This document shows, one piece after another, positions 21,605 to 29,560 of a stretch of 32,253 nucleotides of DNA (position 1 is its first letter; each line of letters opens with the position of its first letter). The notes beneath the pieces were generated by a model. It saw only the letters and a program-made list of their open reading frames with translations, searched no databases and was not told the origin of the DNA. Both the position numbers and the translations under genes were made by a program. Source of the DNA: Lentisphaerota bacterium (GTDB lineage Bacteria; Verrucomicrobiota; Kiritimatiellia; RFP12; UBA1067); NCBI GenBank assembly GCA_012838435.1, contig DUPH01000167.1:1-32253 (forward strand), written 5' to 3'.

Positions 21605-22795
21605 CTAACGTTCCAGTGCGATCCCGCGCCGAATATAGGTCGGCACATCGAGATCCTGTCCCTCATGCAATGTGGGTTCCACGTCGCGGAACTTGCCGCG
21701 TCCGGTTGCGCCGAAGGAGAGCTTGCTGCCTTTCATGCGACTACGCCGGCTTCCCGGCTGGATGGGGAAGGTGTCGGCCACCGGCGGTTCCGCAGCGCTA
21801 GGCGGCACGGCATCCGTGGCCGCCGGAACAGGCTGGCCGACTGCGGCACTCCAGCTTTCAAACGAGAGGGCGACCAGTTCGATGCGCCCTTCATACCGCG
21901 CATCGAGCACTGTGCCCATTTCAAACAAACAACCTTTTTTAGCATGGCGGCGTAACGCATCCATGACCTCGCCGATTTCAGCCAGCCGCAAATCGGGACC
22001 AGCTAGAATGCCCAGCATCACAGCGCTTGCCTTGGTCAACGAGTCACCTTTGCGCAGCAGATGGCAGCTCTTGAGCGCCTCGACCGCATGACGCGCACGA
22101 TCCGCTCCAGAGGCTGACGCAAAACCCAGGCGCGCATTGCCACCTGTCAGCACCATGGTATGCAGTCTTTCGGGATCAAGTTGGATGAAGCCTGGCTTGG
22201 TCAACAGCCGCCACAGCAGCGTCACGCCTGCAGAAATCAAATTTTCCGCAACCTGAATCGCATCGGCCAGCATTTCTTCGTGCGCGTCGCTGAACAGATC
22301 ATCCAGCGGGATTACGATCAGCGAATCCGCCGTCTCCTCAATCATCGGCAGCACACGGGAAGCCAACTTTGCGCGGGCATCACCCTCAAAGGTGAATGGC
22401 CGCGTGGCAAAGCAGACGGTGGCCAAGCCCATATCGTGCAAGGCTTTGATAATCTCAGGCGTGGCACCACCGCCCGTGCCGCCGCCCAAACTTGCGAGGA
22501 TCACCACCGTTCTCACATCCTGCATTTGGGCGCACAGTGTTTCAAGATCATCTTGTGCGGCCAGACGCCCGAGAATCGCGTCGCCGCCTGTGCCGTGGCC
22601 GGAGAGCCGCGAGCCGCCAAGCAGCACAGTCGGTATGCCGGCACCAGCCGCAGTGCGTAACGGCTGCGCGTCCGTATCGACACACAGTACACGCAGACCC
22701 TCACCGTAGGCGGCGCGGACCGACGCGGCAAGACGGCAACCGCCGCCCCCCACGCCGAGCAAAAGCAATCCTGTATGTTGTTGCTCCTGATTCAT
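21605..22795 (-). CDS. ftsZ: Cell division protein FtsZ, divergent
   Basis: A 396-residue tubulin-like GTPase that forms the division ring. Recognisable parts are the G-V-G-G-G-G loop (14-19), the T4 loop at 104-111, the R-P-F-T-F-E-G block (132-138) and the E-T-A-D-S-L-I-V-I-P segment. The C-terminal peptide D-L-D-V-P-T-Y-I-R-R at 381-390 binds FtsA and other partners. Several normally invariant positions differ. The T4 loop is GGGTGGGA instead of GGGTGTGA. The T1 Asn is replaced (GGCRLA). The T7 motif N-x-D-F-A-D reads Q-L-D-P-E-R at 205-210, so the last catalytic Asp is Arg210. The ATG overlaps the ftsA stop by four bases. Confidence 0.95.
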   Translation of the reverse strand: MNQEQQHTGLLLLGVGGGGCRLAASVRAAYGEGLRVLCVDTDAQPLRTAAGAGIPTVLLGGSRLSGHGTGGDAILGRLAAQDDLETLCAQMQDVRTVVILASLGGGTGGGATPEIIKALHDMGLATVCFATRPFTFEGDARAKLASRVLPMIEETADSLIVIPLDDLFSDAHEEMLADAIQVAENLISAGVTLLWRLLTKPGFIQLDPERLHTMVLTGGNARLGFASASGADRARHAVEALKSCHLLRKGDSLTKASAVMLGILAGPDLRLAEIGEVMDALRRHAKKGCLFEMGTVLDARYEGRIELVALSFESWSAAVGQPVPAATDAVPPSAAEPPVADTFPIQPGSRRSRMKGSKLSFGATGRGKFRDVEPTLHEGQDLDVPTYIRRGIALER

Positions 22796-23991
22796 CGCCT
22801 GAACAACCCCCTAAAGATGTTTTTGACCGGTGCCAGCACACCACGGTCTTCATAGGTCATGTGTCCGTACAAGGCCAGACCGGCCGCTGTGCACAGCGCG
22901 GCGGGCTGATCCTCCTGCTCCAAACCGTCGACATTCACCGGCACACCGATGCGGCACGGTGCGCCGAAAACGCGCTGGGCCAACTCGGTGACTCTGCGCA
23001 GATAAGCGCCGCCGCCCGTCAGCACCACACCGCCGCCGACATGCGGCAACACACCGGCCTCGTGCAGTCGCGCACGTACCACGCGCAATGTCTCATCCAT
23101 GCGCGCATTGATCACCGTGTGCAGTGCCTTGCAACTCAGCGTGCGCTCCTCAAAACCTACGGCAGTCTTCAGCGTGATCCGCTCCGTTCCACTCTCCGCA
23201 TCAATCAGCGCGGAACCTTCGGTACGTTTCAACTCCTCGGCACTGTTCTGCGGAATGTTAAATGCCAAGGCGATGTCATTGGTGACGTGATCGCCGCCGA
23301 CCGCCACACTGCCGAGCGCCACAACCACATCGTTGCTGTAGGCGACGTAGTTTGTGGTGCCGCCGCCCAGATCGATCAATACCACGCCGTTGCGTTTTTG
23401 CTCCACCGTCAGTGCCGCCAAAGCCGCGCACACTCCTGAAAAAGCCACATCGACCACTTCCAGACCCGCGCTTTTCGCCACATTGACTGCGTTCTCGATC
23501 CGGCTCTTTACGCCGTGTACCGCCATGACGTTCAGTGAGAGCATTTTGCAGCGCATGCCCTCCGGCTTGACGATTCCGGGCTGATCGTCCACCGTGAACG
23601 TTTGGGTGATCGTGTGCAGCACTTGCCGATCAGGATCGAGATGCACTTCCTTGGCGTTTTCAATCACCTCTTCGATGTGGTCACGCGAAACCACGTAATC
23701 GCTCGAGCGGATTGTCAACATCCCCGGATTGACAGTAGTCATGATATGGCCGCCGGACAACGCCAGCAACACCTGCCAAATACTCACGTCCGATTGCTTC
23801 TCGGCTTGCTTCACCGCCGTTTCAACACCCGTGCGCGCCTGCGTCACATCGAATATCTGGCCTTTTCGCACACCGGTCGTGGGATAGGACCCCGTGCCGG
23901 TGATCTTGACGCGACCATTCTCAGACTCGCCCACGCACACCACGGTGCGCGACGTGCCGATCTCTAACGCCGCTATTGGAGGAATCGCCAT
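22792..23991 (-). CDS. ftsA: Cell division protein FtsA
   Basis: A 399-residue actin-like ATPase that tethers FtsZ to the membrane. The first phosphate loop is A-L-E-I-G-T-S-R-T (8-16), the second V-L-I-D-L-G-G-G-T-T-N near 200-212, and the adenosine motif V-V-L-T-G-G-G-A-Y-L lies in the last third. The C-terminal A-P-V-K-N-I-F-R-G-L-F-R-R is the amphipathic membrane-targeting helix. Start 23991 is preferred over the longer frame at 24042 because it gives the conserved N-terminus and avoids overlap with ftsQ; AAGGAAGAGG lies upstream. Its stop overlaps the ftsZ start, so the FtsA and FtsZ levels are translationally linked. Confidence 0.95.
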   Translation of the reverse strand: MAIPPIAALEIGTSRTVVCVGESENGRVKITGTGSYPTTGVRKGQIFDVTQARTGVETAVKQAEKQSDVSIWQVLLALSGGHIMTTVNPGMLTIRSSDYVVSRDHIEEVIENAKEVHLDPDRQVLHTITQTFTVDDQPGIVKPEGMRCKMLSLNVMAVHGVKSRIENAVNVAKSAGLEVVDVAFSGVCAALAALTVEQKRNGVVLIDLGGGTTNYVAYSNDVVVALGSVAVGGDHVTNDIALAFNIPQNSAEELKRTEGSALIDAESGTERITLKTAVGFEERTLSCKALHTVINARMDETLRVVRARLHEAGVLPHVGGGVVLTGGGAYLRRVTELAQRVFGAPCRIGVPVNVDGLEQEDQPAALCTAAGLALYGHMTYEDRGVLAPVKNIFRGLFRR

Positions 23992-24010
23992 ATGCCCTTG
24001 CCTCTTCCTT

Positions 24011-24883
24011 TCATTGAACCCCCACTGGCATCGCGAAGACACGATCGGGCAGCGTCGCGTCCCACATCATCCTCGGTTTGCCGATCTCACTTTCCATGGC
24101 CTTCGCCAAATTGTCAAAATGCCGCTGCATTAGCACGTCGGGTTCTTTCAGGTCATTCGCCATCCCGCGCCATGCAAACTTCGCCTGACGGTAATCAGAG
24201 AAGGTCAGTAACAGATAGTCTTCTTTGGACGCATCCACCGCCAGTAACCGCATCGAACATTCGGGCCGCAGCGTACTATGGATCAAGCGCACCGCAGCCA
24301 ACTCGTTGCCGTGCAGGCGTTCGCCGGGCTTGATCTGCGAAAACTCTGTGCCCTTGATGAGCGGCAGTCCCCCCGTACCCGCGTAACGGATGAACACCAC
24401 GCCTTCTTTATCGACTACGCGGCCGTGTGACCCCACACGCGCGATCGGCTCGCGCTCTACGATCGTGATTGCCAGTTTGTCCGGCATGCGCCGCACGATG
24501 GAAATCTCGCGGATGTTCGGTGCCTGCTCCAACAGTTCGCGCCGCTTCTCCTCAATCGGGATCGAGAAGAGGTTGACTCCCTCGCGCAGTCCGAGTTTTT
24601 CGCAAATCAGGTCGGGCGTCAGCGTCCGCCCGGTCACGATCACCACCGAACTGCGCAGGTCGCGCAACACGAACAGCGACTGCCCCTTGAAATAGTAGGC
24701 GATGAACAGCTTCCACACCCCCCACACGCCGAGCAGCAACACGACGACACAGGCCATAAGCGCGGCCGTAAGTTTCACGCTGGCTGGCAGATCCGTCACG
24801 ACGCCAGTCACACGCCGACCGCTTTTCATGAGCCGGTTGCCCCGTTTTTTACCCTTGCTCCCTATGGACAGTTTCCACTTCAT
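24011..24883 (-). CDS. ftsQ: Cell division protein FtsQ
   Basis: A 290-residue bitopic membrane protein. A basic cytoplasmic tail (1-35, Lys/Arg-rich) precedes one membrane helix at about 38-62. A POTRA domain at about 70-145 (I-V-T-G-R-T-L-T, R-M-P-D-K-L-A-I-T-I-V-E-R-E-P) and an FtsQ-type beta domain follow. FtsQ connects the cytoplasmic ring with the periplasmic peptidoglycan machinery. It lies between ddl (19 bases upstream) and ftsA (19 bases downstream of its stop), the classic dcw order. The overall sequence is divergent, as usual for FtsQ, and the call rests on domain order plus position. Confidence 0.9.
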   Translation of the reverse strand: MKWKLSIGSKGKKRGNRLMKSGRRVTGVVTDLPASVKLTAALMACVVVLLLGVWGVWKLFIAYYFKGQSLFVLRDLRSSVVIVTGRTLTPDLICEKLGLREGVNLFSIPIEEKRRELLEQAPNIREISIVRRMPDKLAITIVEREPIARVGSHGRVVDKEGVVFIRYAGTGGLPLIKGTEFSQIKPGERLHGNELAAVRLIHSTLRPECSMRLLAVDASKEDYLLLTFSDYRQAKFAWRGMANDLKEPDVLMQRHFDNLAKAMESEIGKPRMMWDATLPDRVFAMPVGVQ

Positions 24884-24902
24884 TGCTGATCCCGGCCTTC
24901 CA

Positions 24903-25799
24903 TCATCCGCAGGCCGCGCTTTCCACTAACCGCGCGCACAACGCACTGAATGAAATCCCCGCTTGGGCCGCCGCCTTAGGCAACAGGCTTGTCGACGTGA
25001 ACCCTGGCACCGTATTGATTTCCAGCACGTACGGCTTCCCGTCAGGCGTTACCCGGAAGTCCACGCGGCTCACGCCACGACATCCCACCGCTTTAAACGC
25101 CACCAGCGCCAGCACTTGACACGACGCCACCAGCGGCCGGTCCTCTTCCGCTTGCGGAAATGCGTAACGCGTCACACCTGCTGTGTACTTCTCCTGAAAG
25201 CCATACCAATCATGCGGCGTCTGAATCTCAACCACCGGCAACGCCTCGCCATCAAGCACGCCCACCGTCCACTCGCGGCCCGGTATGTAGGTCTCCACCA
25301 GCACCTCGCCCTGCGCGTCAACCTCACGCGCCGCCGCCAACGCGGCCGGCCACTCGTCCGCAACGTTCACCTTGGTGATGCCGACGCTCGATCCGTCGCG
25401 CGGCGGTTTTACCACCACCGGCAACGACAGCGTGGTCTCCGACACACCGCGCGGCAGCACCTCGTAGGGCGCGGTCGGCACGCCCGCCCGTTCCAGTACA
25501 CGCTTGGTGGCGATCTTGTCGATCGTAATCCGGCTGGCCGCAGCGCCCGGCCCGGTGTACGGCAACCCCAGACGATCCAGATCGGCCTGCACGCCACCAT
25601 TTTCGCCGTACCCGCCGTGTAACGCGATGAAGACCGCTTGGATGCCTTCGGGTAGCCCCTCCAATTGATCCCGCTCCAGCACCACCGGCCGCGCATCGTA
25701 TCCCGCCGCCTCTAACCCCTCAACCACCGCAGCACCCGACCGGAGCGACACTTCGCGCTCGTTGGAGGTCCCGCCCATGATGACCGCAACCCGTTTCAT
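24903..25799 (-). CDS. ddl: D-alanine--D-alanine ligase
   Basis: A 298-residue ATP-grasp enzyme that makes the D-Ala-D-Ala dipeptide for peptidoglycan. Motifs in order: V-A-V-I-M-G-G-T-S-N-E-R-E-V-S-L near the start, F-I-A-L-H-G-G-Y-G-E-N-G-G-V-Q, the ATP-binding V-V-V-K-P-P-R-D-G-S-S-V-G, E-K-Y-T-A-G, and the Mg2+ site V-L-E-I-N-T-V-P-G-F-T. It is full length. Start 25799 (ATG) is preferred over an in-frame TTG at 25808. A 101-bp inverted-repeat element separates it from murC-murB upstream, which may affect its expression. Confidence 0.97.
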   Translation of the reverse strand: MKRVAVIMGGTSNEREVSLRSGAAVVEGLEAAGYDARPVVLERDQLEGLPEGIQAVFIALHGGYGENGGVQADLDRLGLPYTGPGAAASRITIDKIATKRVLERAGVPTAPYEVLPRGVSETTLSLPVVVKPPRDGSSVGITKVNVADEWPAALAAAREVDAQGEVLVETYIPGREWTVGVLDGEALPVVEIQTPHDWYGFQEKYTAGVTRYAFPQAEEDRPLVASCQVLALVAFKAVGCRGVSRVDFRVTPDGKPYVLEINTVPGFTSTSLLPKAAAQAGISFSALCARLVESAACG

Positions 25800-25824
25800 A
25801 TCGTTCAATCCGCTCTCTCATCTA

Positions 25825-25925
25825 GAGGCTCTTGCAAAAACCCTTGCCTACAGGTGTGGCACGGGCATCTTGCCCGTGTTTCATGGGCGGGACGCCCATG
25901 CCACGAGAGGTTTTGCAAGATCCTC
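25825..25925. mobile_element. MITE-like palindromic element between murC-murB and ddl
   Basis: A 101-bp unit bounded by inverted repeats GAGGCTCTTGCAAAA (25825-25839) and TTTTGCAAGATCCTC (25911-25925), 14 of 15 matching. Inside are hairpins CACGGGCA/tct/TGCCCGTG (25860-25878) and CATGGGC/gggac/GCCCATG (25882-25900), with an outer GTGGCA/TGCCAC pair (25856-25861, 25899-25904). No coding sequence and no clear target-site duplication is visible. In RNA it would fold into a clover-like structure and could also act as an attenuator within the operon. Confidence 0.7.
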
Positions 25926-25928
25926 ATC

Positions 25929-28247
25929 CTAAAAAAAACCGCTAACTTCCGCCGTCAGCCGCACGTCATTGTGGCGCACGACACGACCGCGCATCCGCAT
26001 CACCACCGCCAACACATCCGAGGCTGTTGCAGTCCTGTCGGTCGCAACAATGTTCGCATGAAAATCCGTCACGTACGCGCCGCCGATCCGCATGCCCTTG
26101 CACCCCGCTGCATCCAACATGCGTCCGGCGGCCGTGCCCTCCGGATTTTTGAAAACCGATCCCGCGCAGCGCAACCCCGAAAGGGGCATCCGCTTGGCGC
26201 GCACTGCCTTCCGCAACGTTGCGACCTGCTCCGGTGTCGTGCGTTCCAGCCGCAATCCGCAAGCCAACGCGACACACCCGGCCAGCCCATCACACCGACG
26301 GTAGCCAAATCCACAATCGATAGCGTCCAGTATAGCGATTTCACCGACCGGATTCAAACAGCGAATCCAAGCAACTCGCGCCCCGATTTCGCCACCGTGC
26401 GCTCCGGCATTCATCGCCAGCCAGCCGCCCAGCGTGCCCGGCACGCTATCAAGACACTCAAGCCCCGAAAACCCCTCGCGCTCCAGCCGATCCAGCAGCG
26501 CTGGCCCCATCCAGCCGCACTCCGCCGTTACCTCGTCACCATGCACGTCGAATCCCCGGAACGCTCCCGGCGCGAAGCGGACCACGCAGCCTGCTTCGCC
26601 TAGGTCGCTGAACCAGGAGTTGGCGCCCGCCCCCACAAAGCGCCAGTTCACCCCGTGCGCGTTGCACAAACGCACCACGGCCGTCAGCGCCGCTTCGTCG
26701 ACGACCTCGACGCGCCAACGTGCCCAGCCGCCGACCTGATAATAGGACCAGTGCGTCAACGCACCGAACGGCACCGCCTCAACCCCTGGCAACGCCCTCA
26801 ATGCCGCCTCAAAACCTTCGGGGTCTCGGTGTGCCGGCCAACCACGCGCGAGATCTGCGCGGATCAAGTCGACCATGCCGATCACATCACCAGCACCCGC
26901 GATCACTACCAAATCACCCGACGCCAGTGTCAGCCGCAGGTAAGCCCACGCCTCCTCCAGCGTGCGCGCCAGTTTGAGGCGCGGGCCGATGCGCGGTGCG
27001 GATACGGCGGTGTCAGCATGCTGCGGGCTATCAGAGTGACGGAAGTGGGCATACAGGTCTTCGATGCAACCGCCGTCCAGCGGCGTTTCGGAAGCCGCAT
27101 AAACCGGTAGCAGGATCACTTCGTCGGCTTCGGCAAAAGCAGGAGGGAATTCTGGCCCCAGCGCCAGCGTACGCGTGTAACGATGCGGCTGGAAGAGCGC
27201 GACCAGACGCGCCGGACGCTCTTCGCGCGCCATTGCCAGCGCGGCTTTCAGTTCGGCCGGATGGTGCGCGTAATCGGCGATGATCCGAATGCCCTGCACA
27301 TCCGCCACGCACTCATAACGGCGTCCCGGCAGTTCGTCACAGGCGCGCGGCAGCGCCGCAAACACAGCCTCAGGCGCATGACCCAGCAACAGTGCGGCAG
27401 CGGCGGCGCCCAGCGCGTTGACGGCGTTATGTTGTCCGGCCACGCCCAAGGCGATGTGCCCTTGCGATACGCCGCGCCACGTCACGTCAAACGTGACGCG
27501 CCCCGCTTCGACGCGAACATCCGTCGCACACAGATCGGCATCCGCCGCCAGACCGTAACGCAGCAGCGGCACCGTGGCTGCGGCACCCACTTGGTCGGCT
27601 CGCGCGTTGTCACAGCAGACCGCGACACCTTCGCGCGTGCGGGCAACGACCGAGGCAAAACAGGCGGTCAGCGCGGTCTCGCCATCGAAGTGCTCCAAAT
27701 GATCCAGATCAATGCCGGTGAGCACTGTGACAGCGGGCGCATACTGCGCAAGTGTGCCGTCGCTTTCATCCGCTTCCGCCACCAGCAGATCACTGTTGCC
27801 GCAGCCCGCCACGCCGCCGAGGCGCGGCGTGGTGCCGCCAATGCACCACTCCGGCACAGCCCCCAATTCTTGCAGTAACCGCGCCGTGAAACAACTCGTG
27901 GTGGTCTTGCCGTGTGCGCCGCAGACAGCGATGCCGCGTGCGTCCGACACCAGCTTCGCCAGTACCTCGCCGCGACGGAAGACCGGCAGGCCCCGTTCAT
28001 GCGCGGCGAGCAATTCGGGGTCGGAAGCCGGGACCGCTGGTGTGACGATCACGCAGTCGACGTTTGTCAGATGGGCGGGATCATGGCCTTGCTCGACGCA
28101 TACGCCGTACGTGCGTAGCCAGTCGGCCCACGCATTCAGGTGCGCGTCGCACCCGCTCACACTCCAGCCGCGCCGCGCAAGCAGATAGGCCACGCCGGCC
28201 ATGCCCACGCCGCAGATGCCCTGCATGTGTACATGACCAACTACCAT
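25929..28247 (-). CDS. murC-murB: MurC-MurB fusion (UDP-MurNAc-L-Ala ligase / UDP-GlcNAc-enolpyruvate reductase)
   Basis: A fusion of about 772 residues. The N-terminal 450 or so are MurC: dinucleotide-type start H-M-Q-G-I-C-G-V-G-M-A-G, ATP loop G-A-H-G-K-T-T-T-S at about 110-118, D-Y-A-H-H-P-A-E-L and F-Q-P-H-R-Y-T-R-T. The C-terminal 300 or so are MurB: FAD-binding Q-V-G-G-W-A and V-G-A-G-A-N-S, F-G-Y-R-R, and the proton donor Ser near 697 in G-S-V-F-K-N-P-E-G. Its final E-V-S-G-F-F includes the catalytic Glu near 767. The two enzymes catalyse consecutive steps (MurB then MurC). A longer frame starts at 28301 inside sppA. ATG 28247 overlaps the sppA stop. MurB/MurC fusions are known from Verrucomicrobium spinosum. 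Confidence 0.95.
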   Translation of the reverse strand: MVVGHVHMQGICGVGMAGVAYLLARRGWSVSGCDAHLNAWADWLRTYGVCVEQGHDPAHLTNVDCVIVTPAVPASDPELLAAHERGLPVFRRGEVLAKLVSDARGIAVCGAHGKTTTSCFTARLLQELGAVPEWCIGGTTPRLGGVAGCGNSDLLVAEADESDGTLAQYAPAVTVLTGIDLDHLEHFDGETALTACFASVVARTREGVAVCCDNARADQVGAAATVPLLRYGLAADADLCATDVRVEAGRVTFDVTWRGVSQGHIALGVAGQHNAVNALGAAAAALLLGHAPEAVFAALPRACDELPGRRYECVADVQGIRIIADYAHHPAELKAALAMAREERPARLVALFQPHRYTRTLALGPEFPPAFAEADEVILLPVYAASETPLDGGCIEDLYAHFRHSDSPQHADTAVSAPRIGPRLKLARTLEEAWAYLRLTLASGDLVVIAGAGDVIGMVDLIRADLARGWPAHRDPEGFEAALRALPGVEAVPFGALTHWSYYQVGGWARWRVEVVDEAALTAVVRLCNAHGVNWRFVGAGANSWFSDLGEAGCVVRFAPGAFRGFDVHGDEVTAECGWMGPALLDRLEREGFSGLECLDSVPGTLGGWLAMNAGAHGGEIGARVAWIRCLNPVGEIAILDAIDCGFGYRRCDGLAGCVALACGLRLERTTPEQVATLRKAVRAKRMPLSGLRCAGSVFKNPEGTAAGRMLDAAGCKGMRIGGAYVTDFHANIVATDRTATASDVLAVVMRMRGRVVRHNDVRLTAEVSGFF

Positions 28248-29293
28248 GACCAGTGGTACAGCAACCGGCGTTCCGTCGCTTCCATGAGCCATTGCCGCCA
28301 TCCCGTATCCACCCCGATCCCGGGACGGGGCGAAAAGATGTCGCGCAGGGTCACATGCTCTTCATACCGAATCACCTTGATCGCCTTGGTGTTCAGCAGT
28401 TCCGCCATCGCCGCCTGCGCATCCGTATTGTAGCCGATTGCGTCGATCAATTTATGCTGCACCGCTTCGGCGGCCAGAAACACACGTCCGTCTGCGAGCG
28501 GTGCCACAGTCTCTTTCGGCAACTTGCGGTTTTCAGCCACCAACCCCACAAAGCGCTCGTGCATCGCCGCGATCACCTTTTGCAGCAGCTCCTTTTGCTC
28601 AGGCTTGACCTCATGAAACGGATTCAAAAGATCCTTGTTGGCGCCGGACTTGATCGTCACGTCCTGAACGCCCAACTTCGCCGCCAGGTCTTTGAAGTTG
28701 TACGACTGCATGATCACGCCGATCGAACCGGTCAGCGTCGTCGGATGCGCCAAAATCCGGTCGGACGCCAGCGCGATGTAATACGCGCCCGACGCGGCCA
28801 CATCGCCCATCAACGACACGATGTAACGTCCTTCCTGGGCTTTTTTGAAATCCAGCAGTGCCTTGTAGATAATGTCGCTGTCCGTGATGCCGCCGCCACC
28901 GCTGTTGATCTCCAGCAGAAGCCCCCGCACCTCGGGGTCGTGCGTTGCGCGGCGGATCGAGCGCAACACCGTGTTGGCGTTGCCGGCATACCATGCCGAA
29001 TCACCCAACATGATCATACCGTTGACCGGCACACGCACGACCTTCAAATCGCCCGCGCCGGACGACCAGCGTTCGATCATGTCTGGAGCTTCGTCCTCGC
29101 CCACACCATAGGCGGTGTTGTACGGTCGCATCAGGCTGTCCAGAGGAGAGCCTTTTCGCGCCGAAAGAGCGCCTAGGCTTCCCGCCAGCGCCAGCGCGGT
29201 CAATACGCCGAGACCGACAAACAGAATGACAATCAGCGCGCAACCGAATCCACATCCGCGCCCTTTACGAGTGTTACCTTGATTTTCAGCCAT
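28241..29293 (-). CDS. sppA: Signal peptide peptidase SppA (S49 family)
   Basis: A 350-residue membrane-bound serine protease with one N-terminal membrane helix (about 15-42). The catalytic Ser168 lies in D-V-A-A-S-G-A-Y-Y and the catalytic Lys220 in S-G-A-N-K-D. The 52-residue spacing equals that of short, Bacillus-type SppA. The substrate-groove loop N-S-G-G-G-G lies at 130-135. It degrades cleaved signal peptides in the membrane. GGGAGG precedes the ATG by six bases. It is the first gene of the run into murC-murB, whose start overlaps its stop. Upstream, 29294-29560 has no gene; a TATTAT-like -10 box (29322-29327, minus strand) is possible but unpaired with a good -35. Confidence 0.94.
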   Translation of the reverse strand: MAENQGNTRKGRGCGFGCALIVILFVGLGVLTALALAGSLGALSARKGSPLDSLMRPYNTAYGVGEDEAPDMIERWSSGAGDLKVVRVPVNGMIMLGDSAWYAGNANTVLRSIRRATHDPEVRGLLLEINSGGGGITDSDIIYKALLDFKKAQEGRYIVSLMGDVAASGAYYIALASDRILAHPTTLTGSIGVIMQSYNFKDLAAKLGVQDVTIKSGANKDLLNPFHEVKPEQKELLQKVIAAMHERFVGLVAENRKLPKETVAPLADGRVFLAAEAVQHKLIDAIGYNTDAQAAMAELLNTKAIKVIRYEEHVTLRDIFSPRPGIGVDTGWRQWLMEATERRLLYHWSW

Positions 29294-29560
29294 ACATATC
29301 CTCCCTTCGGGTTAAATCCGCGATAATACTAGCACACCTGAGCCACCCCATGCCACAGGGATAATTTCGTATTATGCGTTCTGGGTGGAATTGGGTGTTT
29401 CTGGGGCAATCGGTGTCGAAATCGGGATCGGCATGCTCTAGTTTTCAATACTCAACCGTGAAACACGAAATTTGGACGGCGCGAACTATTTTTCATTTGT
29501 ACCTCTTTTTGACGTATGTAGTCGCCGCCACGCTTACACCGATCGGCATGACTGTCTTCT

